The notes under the pieces were generated by a model, which saw only the letters and a program-made list of their open reading frames with translations, was not told the DNA's origin and searched no databases. Source: an uncultured Oscillospiraceae bacterium (GTDB taxonomy: Bacteria > Bacillota > Clostridia > Oscillospirales > Oscillospiraceae). Taken from it: a DNA stretch of 27,566 nucleotides. This document shows, in pieces, positions 22,209 through 27,566 of this stretch. A program made the translations under genes and the position numbers. The stretch lies in the NCBI GenBank assembly GCA_910588495.1, contig CAJUPU010000039.1, positions 1 through 27,566 on the forward strand, in the 5' to 3' direction. Every line of letters begins with the position of its first letter. The first letter of the stretch is position 1.

Positions 22209-23171
22209 ATGAGCGCGACAGAGACGATCAAAAACTACATCCTCAGCGATTGCAGAATGGACAGCGTGGGCATAGCCCCCGCGTCCGCTCTTGCCGGAGA
22301 GCCGGAAGGACACCGCCCGGAGGATATCCTCCCCGGCGCGAAAAGCGTGATCGTGTTCACACGGCGCATCCCCGACGGGGTGATCCAGGCTGCCTTCCGC
22401 AGCAGGGAGGACGGCAACGCGGACGCTCACAGCATTTACGCAGCCTACGGCAGCGACCTGACGCCTAACATGAATGTGTTCTTCATGCAGTTCAACATTG
22501 CGCAGTTCATTGAGATGACTTTTGGCTATACCGCCATGCCGGTGCCTTCCGGGCCCATGCAGAACGTGACGCCGGTGAATGTACCTTTGCCCGTGTTCAT
22601 CGGGCCCAAAAAAAACGCCTATATTCTGCATCCGGAGCGGGCAGCCTATGCGGCCGGGCTGGGGGACCTGGCGTGGAACAACATGCTGGTGACAGAAAAG
22701 AACGGGCCGCGGCAGGTGGTTGGCCTGGTCGTCACCAGCATGGAGCTGGATCGTGACTGGCCCTACGGCGGGCCCCGGCTGTGTGACCCGGAGACGTGCG
22801 GCGTGTGCGGCAGGATCTGTCCGACGCATGCCATCCCCCCGGCAGGTGGAGAGGCTGATGTGGTGTCCGTGGCGGGCAATACGGTGAAAATGGCCCACAT
22901 CAATTCCAACGCCTGCGCCGTCGCGTCCCTGGGCTTCCGGGGAGAATTCGCGGTGAAGGGAACACTGCCCGACTTGATCTCCTCCGACGATCCCAGCGAT
23001 GGGGAGCTGGCAGAGGCGTATGCCAAAAAGCCCATCAGCCATCATTCCCTGGACCACTATCCCAAGCATTACTGCGGCAAATGTATGCTCTATTGTCCGC
23101 TGGGCGGTTGGAAAGAGCGGTTCTTTGACACGGGGCTGTCCAAGTTTGACGCGGGGGGATTGGCGCGATGA
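22209..23171 (+). CDS. QueG/reductive-dehalogenase-like iron-sulfur protein, paralog 2
   Basis: This 320-residue protein is closely related to paralog 3. It shares DILPGAKSVIVF, AAYAAGLGDLAWNNMLVTEK (145-164) and LCDPETCGVCGRICPTHAIP (191-210). Cluster ligands by pattern are Cys192, 197, 200, 204, 236, 289, 292 and 296. The glycine-rich AGLGEFGWS core of the family is changed to AGLGDLAWN, so the active site may differ from paralog 1. GAGGAG precedes the start, 14 nt after paralog 1; the stop overlaps the next start (ATGA). Cytoplasmic; probably forms an enzyme, alone or with its paralogs, that takes electrons from the NuoE/F-like complex or from ferredoxin. That link is inferred from the shared locus. 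Confidence 0.82.
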   Translation: MSATETIKNYILSDCRMDSVGIAPASALAGEPEGHRPEDILPGAKSVIVFTRRIPDGVIQAAFRSREDGNADAHSIYAAYGSDLTPNMNVFFMQFNIAQFIEMTFGYTAMPVPSGPMQNVTPVNVPLPVFIGPKKNAYILHPERAAYAAGLGDLAWNNMLVTEKNGPRQVVGLVVTSMELDRDWPYGGPRLCDPETCGVCGRICPTHAIPPAGGEADVVSVAGNTVKMAHINSNACAVASLGFRGEFAVKGTLPDLISSDDPSDGELAEAYAKKPISHHSLDHYPKHYCGKCMLYCPLGGWKERFFDTGLSKFDAGGLAR

Positions 23172-23518
23172 AAAAAATTGTGATCCATACGGGGTTCCAC
23201 CCCGAGGTCCACCGGGAGTACCGGGGCGAGCATATCTATAAAGTGGTGCAGACCAAGACGTTGGGCACAGACGGCAAGGTCGTGCTGGACGCCAACGGCA
23301 GCGTGATCCCCAATGCCGGAGCCAACGTATTCTATAAGCTGGACCATACGGGCTGGATCAAAAGCGTGGGGCCGGAGATGTATGTGACCGACTGGTGCGC
23401 CGAGGAGCGCTGGGGCCGCGTGGAGGCTGTGGAGATTGACGGACCGGGCGGCCAGTCGAAAGGAGAGACCCTGGGGTTCATGCTCCTCCGGGTGGACCGG
23501 GCAAATGGCGTCCTTTGA
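23168..23518 (+). CDS. Orphan 116-residue protein between two reductase paralogs
   Basis: I do not recognise this protein. It starts in an ATGA overlap with paralog 2, so the two are translationally coupled. The sequence has an N-terminal strand-like KKIVIHTGFHPEVHREYRGE with two His, a middle region with VQTKTLGTDGKVVLDANGSV, and TDWCAEERWGRVEAVEIDG near the end. It has one cysteine, no signal peptide and no membrane segment, and looks like a small beta-rich soluble domain. Given its strict coupling, it may be a subunit or assembly factor of the reductase, or a substrate-binding domain. That is inference. The following gene starts 22 nt later. Confidence 0.75.
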   Translation: MKKIVIHTGFHPEVHREYRGEHIYKVVQTKTLGTDGKVVLDANGSVIPNAGANVFYKLDHTGWIKSVGPEMYVTDWCAEERWGRVEAVEIDGPGGQSKGETLGFMLLRVDRANGVL

Positions 23519-23540
23519 GGGCGATCGAGGTGAAAACAAA

Positions 23541-24512
23541 ATGAACTTGACCGAGAAACTGAAAAACTATATCAGAAACGACTGTGATATGGACCTGGTG
23601 GGTGTGGCCCCCGCTCAGGCCCTGGACGGCGAGCCGGAGGGCCACCGCCCTGGCGACCTGCTCCCCGGGGCAAAGAGTGTCATCGTGTTTGGCCGGGCTT
23701 TGGCCGACGGAGTGACACAGGCCGGGTTCCGCACGCTGGAGGAGAAAAAGATCGTGGCTCAGAGCGCCTACGCCGCCTATGGCCACGACTTGGCCCCCAA
23801 CTTCCTGCTGGTGAACGATGCGTATAATATCGCGCAATATCTGGAAGATATGTTTGGCGCCATCGCCGCGCCGGTGCCCTTCGGGGTGCAGCAGAGCACG
23901 GTGTGGGACAATGTGCCCGCTCCTATATTCACCGATCCCTACCGGCAGGGAATGCCGCTGGACGTTTTTAAGGCGGCGATGGCGGCAGGAATTGGTGAAT
24001 TCGGCTGGAGCAATCGGTTCCTGACGCGGGAATACGGTCCCAGGCAGCTGCTGTGTGCGGTGATCACCACAATGGAGCTGGAGTACGACGAGCCTTACGC
24101 CGGCCCCAAGCTGTGCGATCCGGAAACGTGCGGCGTGTGTGTCAAGCTGTGTCCCACCTGTGCCATCCCGGCGCCGGGCAGCGGCCGCGCCGCGGTGAAG
24201 GCCGCAGGCGGCAGGGAGGTGGAGGTGGCGGAGCTGAAGGTGAACAGCTGCGTCGTGGCCTCCACGGCCTACCGCAAAGAATTTCAGGGCCGGGTCCCTG
24301 TGCCGGACCTCATCCAGGGGAATGACCCTACGGACGAGGAGCTGCGGGAGGCTTTCGCCCAAAAGCCCATCAGCGGCCTGTCGGTGGATCACTATCCCAG
24401 GTATCTGTGTGAGCGCTGTCTGCTGTACTGCCCAGTGGGACAGTGGAAGGAGCGGTTTTTTGACACGGGGCTGAGTAAATTCGACCCCCAAGTGCGATCC
24501 TTCATGGAGTAG
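23541..24512 (+). CDS. QueG/reductive-dehalogenase-like iron-sulfur protein, paralog 3
   Basis: This 323-residue paralog keeps the full core AAGIGEFGWSNRFLTREYGP (148-167). Likely cluster ligands are Cys192, 197, 200, 204, 237, 290, 293 and 297, with an extra Cys207 after the first motif (LCPTCAIP). It and paralog 2 share long identical stretches such as EPEGHRP, LPGAKSVIVF and WKERFFDTGLSKFD, so they arose by a fairly recent duplication. ATG 23541 is chosen because of GAGGTGA 8 nt upstream; longer in-frame starts run into the previous gene. Last gene of the operon, followed by a strong terminator. Function as for the other two: an unproven reductase of the QueG/RdhA type. Confidence 0.82.
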   Translation: MNLTEKLKNYIRNDCDMDLVGVAPAQALDGEPEGHRPGDLLPGAKSVIVFGRALADGVTQAGFRTLEEKKIVAQSAYAAYGHDLAPNFLLVNDAYNIAQYLEDMFGAIAAPVPFGVQQSTVWDNVPAPIFTDPYRQGMPLDVFKAAMAAGIGEFGWSNRFLTREYGPRQLLCAVITTMELEYDEPYAGPKLCDPETCGVCVKLCPTCAIPAPGSGRAAVKAAGGREVEVAELKVNSCVVASTAYRKEFQGRVPVPDLIQGNDPTDEELREAFAQKPISGLSVDHYPRYLCERCLLYCPVGQWKERFFDTGLSKFDPQVRSFME

Positions 24513-24574
24513 ACGATTTCCCGTGGGACATGCCTTGACCAGGCCGGGACAGGGAGCTTCCGCATAGCAAAATA

Positions 24575-24626
24575 CCGGCGAAGGAGCTGGGTCTATAGGC
24601 TTGCTCCTTCGCCGGATGCCTTTTTT
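24575..24626 (+). terminator. Strong intrinsic terminator after the reductase operon
   Basis: A perfect 13-bp stem, CCGGCGAAGGAGC (24575-24587) with 24603-24615 around a 15-nt loop, is followed after 5 nt by six T (24621-24626). It ends the transporter-reductase operon and lies about 20 nt before the first LysR start. Confidence 0.88.
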
Positions 24627-24646
24627 CCGATATGAGGGTACTGAAT

Positions 24647-25600
24647 GTGAAAATCGAAAACTACGAGGCCATTTTGGCGGTCCGGCAGCACAGCGGCTGG
24701 ACTGAGGCGGCATGTCAGACCAATCAATCCCCCTCCACCATTTCCAAGCGGGTGAACAAGGTGGAGGAGGAGCTTGGCGCACCCATTTTTGTCCGCGGCA
24801 AAGGGACCCAGGCGGCATTGACCGAGTTTGGAGAGCTGATGCTCCCATATATTCAGAAAATCGTGTCGCTCCACAACCGGGTGGAAGCTTACGCGGGCAG
24901 CATCCACAATGAAAGTGAAGTAAGGCTCACGGTGGGCTATCCCCCGTTGATAGGGACTCTGGGTGAGGCAGAGATATTGGCCCGCTTTAAAAACGATAAT
25001 CCGTCTGTGCGGATCGATCACGTGCTGCGCGACCGCAATGAGTTGCTCGCCATGGTCCAGGAGCGGAGGCTGGACTGCGCGTTCGTATTCCTGGTGGGAA
25101 ATGAGCAGGTGCGCAACGATATGTTGGACATTTTGCTCAGCTTTGAGATCGCCCATATCCCCATCATGCGGCGGGAGACCATCAGCGTCGGGTTGAGCCA
25201 AAACCATCCGCTGGCCGGCCAGCGGGCGGTGGCCATCGCGGAGATCTGTCAGAGCACATTTGTGTTCAACGATCTTTCGGCCCATGAGGATCTGACACAG
25301 GGCTCGCTGCGGTTCTTCTTTGACCAGAAGGCTGCGTGGTACGACCCAATAAAGATCGTCCGGATGGATTTTATCAATAAGGACATGGTAAACAGCTTTG
25401 TGGCTGCGGGCGGGGGCGTCCTGCCCACCGCCTGTATTCCGCCCGATGTTTCGCCCGGCGTGCGCTTTTTGCCGGTGATAGATTCCCGCGTATCCTCCAG
25501 CGCGATTTTTATCTATCCCAAATACTGTTCCTTGCCCGCAGTGAGAAGCCTGATCCAATATGTACGGGCCTACGCCGCTGAAAACGGGGTGATCGGATGA
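24647..25600 (+). CDS. LysR-family regulator 1
   Basis: This 317-residue LysR-type regulator has an N-terminal winged helix-turn-helix (YEAILAVRQHSGWTEAACQT with QSPSTISKRVNKVEEELG) and a substrate-binding-like effector domain (VRLTVGYPPLIGTL onward) of normal length. A GTG start at 24647 is chosen: it gives the usual LysR beginning (MKIENYEAILAV) and has GAGGG 8 nt upstream, while the ATG at 24632 has no ribosome site. It lies directly after a terminator, so expression needs read-through or a promoter not evident here. Its stop overlaps the next LysR gene (ATGA). Likely ligand: the substrate of the transporter or reductases. Confidence 0.9.
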   Translation: MKIENYEAILAVRQHSGWTEAACQTNQSPSTISKRVNKVEEELGAPIFVRGKGTQAALTEFGELMLPYIQKIVSLHNRVEAYAGSIHNESEVRLTVGYPPLIGTLGEAEILARFKNDNPSVRIDHVLRDRNELLAMVQERRLDCAFVFLVGNEQVRNDMLDILLSFEIAHIPIMRRETISVGLSQNHPLAGQRAVAIAEICQSTFVFNDLSAHEDLTQGSLRFFFDQKAAWYDPIKIVRMDFINKDMVNSFVAAGGGVLPTACIPPDVSPGVRFLPVIDSRVSSSAIFIYPKYCSLPAVRSLIQYVRAYAAENGVIG

Positions 25601-26538
25601 ATTGGAGCGAATTGGAGGCCATTTCTCTGGTCAATCTGTACGGCGGATATAATGAGGCCGCTAAGGAGAGCAAAATTCACGTCTCCCTCTTGTCTAAACG
25701 GGTGGCCAATGTGGAAAACGAGCTGGATCTGAAGCTCTTCCGGCGAATGACCCGTAAAAATTCCATCGTTCTCACCAGCCAGGGAGAGGCGCTGATGCCG
25801 CTTTTCCAGCAGATGCTGAACACCCGCGCCTCCATGCTCAATCAAGCCAAGGCCTATCTGAACCTGAACGAGGACAGCATTGCTGTGGGCGTGTCCGTAA
25901 TGCTGGGCGACTTGGGGGCGGGACGCTTGATGTCCGACTTCTTTGCCCTGCACCCGCATGTACGCATGACTACGATCATCAAGTCCCAGGCGGAGATCAT
26001 GCGCTTATTGTCGGAAGGTGTGCTGGACTGCGCGTTTATCTGCGTCCCAGAGGGCGCGGCATTCGGGGACTACTGGACAAAACTGTTTGCCAGCAAGTGC
26101 GGGGAAGACCAGTTGACGATTACCGCCTTGGCGGAGAGCAGGGAGATGTGGGTCGGGATCAGCGAAAAAGATACGATAGCCCGAAAGGAGTCGGTGACGC
26201 TGGAGGAACTGCGTTACCACTGTTTCATTTTTGACCGATGGGGCGAGAATGAACCGGCCGGTTTCTTTGCAGGGTTTGGGGCAAACGCAGAAGATTATGA
26301 GACCTCGGCGGAGAATTTTCTCAACAAGGACTATATCTACCGCATGGTGGCAAAGGGGGCGGGCGTGCTGCCCCAGATGTTTTACGACAAGCAGCCCATA
26401 CCCGGCATAAAATTCCTGCGGATGGAAAATTGGATGGGGGCGTCCAGGGCGCTTTTTGTGGCCCGAGGATATGGCGGCCCGCTGCGCCAGTTTGCCCAGT
26501 TTGTCAAGGAAAGCGCGGGGCAGGAACAGAAAGGGTGA
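25597..26538 (+). CDS. LysR-family regulator 2
   Basis: This 313-residue protein is the second LysR-type regulator, overlapping the first by 4 nt. Its helix-turn-helix (YGGYNEAAKESKIHVSLLSK, RVANVENELDLKLFRR) shares the LSKRV/ISKRV recognition-helix pattern with regulator 1, so the pair probably arose by duplication. The effector domain (from about residue 90) has family features such as LLSEGVLDCAFICVPEG. Coupled translation makes roughly equal amounts likely, so the two might form a mixed tetramer or act on the two divergent arms of the island. Four nt separate it from the PNPOx-type gene, which is probably in the same transcript. Confidence 0.9.
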   Translation: MNWSELEAISLVNLYGGYNEAAKESKIHVSLLSKRVANVENELDLKLFRRMTRKNSIVLTSQGEALMPLFQQMLNTRASMLNQAKAYLNLNEDSIAVGVSVMLGDLGAGRLMSDFFALHPHVRMTTIIKSQAEIMRLLSEGVLDCAFICVPEGAAFGDYWTKLFASKCGEDQLTITALAESREMWVGISEKDTIARKESVTLEELRYHCFIFDRWGENEPAGFFAGFGANAEDYETSAENFLNKDYIYRMVAKGAGVLPQMFYDKQPIPGIKFLRMENWMGASRALFVARGYGGPLRQFAQFVKESAGQEQKG

Positions 26539-26542
26539 GATC

Positions 26543-27088
26543 ATGTTAAAGCAGAGCTTAGTCCTGACAGAGCGGGAGGATATCGAATGGATCCTCCGCA
26601 CCTGCAAGACGTGCAGGATCGCCATGGTCGCCTCCGGCCGTCCTTATATCATCCCGATGGTGTTTGGCTATCGCTGGGATGAGGAAGGTTTGGTGCTGTA
26701 TTTCCACTGCGGCCTGCGGGGGACAAAAAACCACGCTCTGCGGGAAAATCCTAAGATCAGTTTTGAAATGGATATCGAAGGGGAGCTGATCGGCAAGGGT
26801 AATGTGGCCAACAGGTACAGCCGGGCCTTTTCCGCTCTCATCGGGGAAGGCAAGGCGGAGTTTGCCCAGGACATGGAGCAGCGCCGCCAAGGTTTTGAGC
26901 ATATCATGCGCCATCAGACTGGCCGGGACGGGTATGTCTACACGGATGCGTATTTGGCTGTGGCGGAGGTCTTTCGGGTGAAGGCGGACAGCTTCAAGGC
27001 CACCCGGAAGCTGCCGCAGGCCAAAAGTCCGGAGGATGGGGGCTTGATAATTGAGCTCGGGGCGACAGAAGACGACACCGCCTATTAG
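26543..27088 (+). CDS. PNPOx-fold flavin-binding protein (NimA-like)
   Basis: This 181-residue protein belongs to the pyridoxamine-5'-phosphate oxidase-like family that binds FMN or F420-type flavins; members include nitroimidazole reductases. Signature segments are RIAMVASGRPYIIPMVFGY (strand pair around the flavin) and FHCGLRGTKNHALRENPKIS, with the H.G..G.K...L..NP pattern. AAGGGTGA precedes ATG 26543, 4 nt after the second LysR gene. It may act as an electron carrier or reductase in the neighbouring redox pathway, or simply detoxify nitro compounds. Cytoplasmic; intact. A hairpin follows. Confidence 0.88.
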   Translation: MLKQSLVLTEREDIEWILRTCKTCRIAMVASGRPYIIPMVFGYRWDEEGLVLYFHCGLRGTKNHALRENPKISFEMDIEGELIGKGNVANRYSRAFSALIGEGKAEFAQDMEQRRQGFEHIMRHQTGRDGYVYTDAYLAVAEVFRVKADSFKATRKLPQAKSPEDGGLIIELGATEDDTAY

Positions 27089-27102
27089 AAATAAAAATCA
27101 GA

Positions 27103-27127
27103 AGCGTCCGCTGAACCAGCGGCCGCT
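27103..27127 (+). terminator. Hairpin terminator after the PNPOx-type gene
   Basis: AGCGTCCGCTG (27103-27113) pairs with CAGCGGCCGCT (27117-27127) around AAC, with one mismatch, then TTTATG. A moderate terminator 15 nt after the stop codon. Confidence 0.6.
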
Positions 27128-27509
27128 TTATGATAAATGGAAGGCCCGCGCTGCCCACCCCAGCGGAGGCGGGGGTGCCGCTTTTACAAGGATAAGATCT
27201 CGGAGTGGCCGCAAATCAAAAATCGTTTGCTCTCGAGCTGTGAGATGTCGGAGCAGCGGGCGGAACAGCCGCAGACCACACATAATACCCTTTCCCATCG
27301 ACGGTCTCCTTCTTGATACCGTTCTGATGAGATCCGGCGGCACCGGCGAGATCTTCATTGTGGATGACTTCACGCCCCGGACATCCTGGTCCTTCTCGGC
27401 CCGAAGATACAGGCCGGGATGGAGGTACTTGTCCCAATGGGCGGACAGGACCAGGATGGCCTTCACGCTGTCGAAGATGCGGATCTGGCGGGCGTCCGAG
27501 GAAATCTTG
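27128..27509 (-). pseudogene. Degraded, unassigned coding sequence
   Basis: Protein-like stretches lie in different minus-strand frames: SSDARQIRIFDSVKAILVLS with AHWDKYLHPGLYLRAEKDQ, then EVIHNEDLAGAAGSHQNGIK with KETVDGKGYYV, then VVCGCSARCSDISQLESKRF with LICGHSEIL and a TAA stop. Frame changes between them suggest a broken gene. No start codon with a ribosome site was found. I do not recognise the family. The last part has three close cysteines plus a CGH, perhaps a former metal site. This may be another element remnant. Confidence 0.4.
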
Positions 27510-27566
27510 TTAAGCCCCTTTCAGTTCGCCGCTGTGGGGCGAAAAGACTTTGGCGATATCTGCGGT
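27510..27566 (-). CDS. C-terminal end of a gene cut by the window edge
   Basis: The minus-strand frame entering from the right edge codes for 18 residues ending HSGELKGA and a TAA stop. Only the tail is visible, so the product cannot be named; it could also be chance. Confidence 0.3.
   Translation of the reverse strand, partial: TADIAKVFSPHSGELKGA

Noticed and set aside
21253..24512. Respiratory reductive dehalogenase operon
   Set aside because: There is no Tat signal, no RdhB anchor and the proteins are shorter than RdhA. A QueG/RdhA-like superfamily label is as far as the sequence allows.
27216..27437. Small minus-strand gene at the right end
   Set aside because: Protein-like segments change frame several times and no start with a ribosome site is seen, so an intact gene is not supported.

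Overview
The window looks like a high-GC, Gram-positive anaerobe of the Clostridia, most like gut Oscillospiraceae. This is inferred from strong AGGAGG-type ribosome binding sites, an ABC sugar importer without its own ATPase, an NADH-linked iron-sulfur complex, and remnants of Firmicutes-type conjugative elements. No rRNA, tRNA or CRISPR array was seen. Two metabolic islands are separated and flanked by worn mobile-element debris.

Left flank (1-2,550): a frameshifted ParA gene cut by the window edge, a small gene of unknown function, a cluster of ATTAGCAAG repeats including a perfect 12-bp palindrome, a RelB/DinJ-type antitoxin with a RelE/ParE-type toxin, and a chimeric remnant that joins the start of a tyrosine recombinase to the end of a GNAT acetyltransferase. 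This part is visibly more AT-rich in its non-coding stretches.

Amino-sugar island (2,550-13,123): a divergent M55 D-aminopeptidase, then LacI regulator, NagB-like deaminase, sugar-binding lipoprotein, two ABC permeases, a neutral-ceramidase-like hydrolase, a SIS-domain protein, NagA-like deacetylase and an EamA transporter. Three copies of an operator-like sequence starting AGTAAACG lie at the M55 promoter, the lacI promoter and in front of the binding protein, so the whole set reads as one LacI-controlled regulon. The genes suggest import and breakdown of an N-acylated amino sugar, possibly a peptide-bearing cell-wall fragment. No sugar kinase and no transporter ATPase are present.

Scar (13,180-14,320): fragments of a C5 DNA methyltransferase, a VirB4-type conjugation ATPase and an FAD-dependent oxidoreductase, with a terminator.

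Redox island (14,329-27,088): on the minus strand, a NuoE-like, a NuoF-like and a GltD/NuoG-like flavoprotein subunit (resembling the Stn-type NADH-dependent transhydrogenases), followed by a two-domain cupin. Divergently, on the plus strand, an SLC13/DASS anion transporter, three related double-[4Fe-4S] proteins of the QueG/reductive-dehalogenase type, an orphan 116-residue protein, then two overlapping LysR regulators and a PNPOx-type flavoprotein. I infer an anion uptake and reduction pathway powered by NADH. The substrate is unknown, and this is the best candidate for an undescribed system. The flavoprotein subunit lacks the second (NAD(P)-binding) Rossmann domain usual in its family.

Right end (27,089-27,566): a hairpin and unassigned, apparently broken minus-strand coding sequence.
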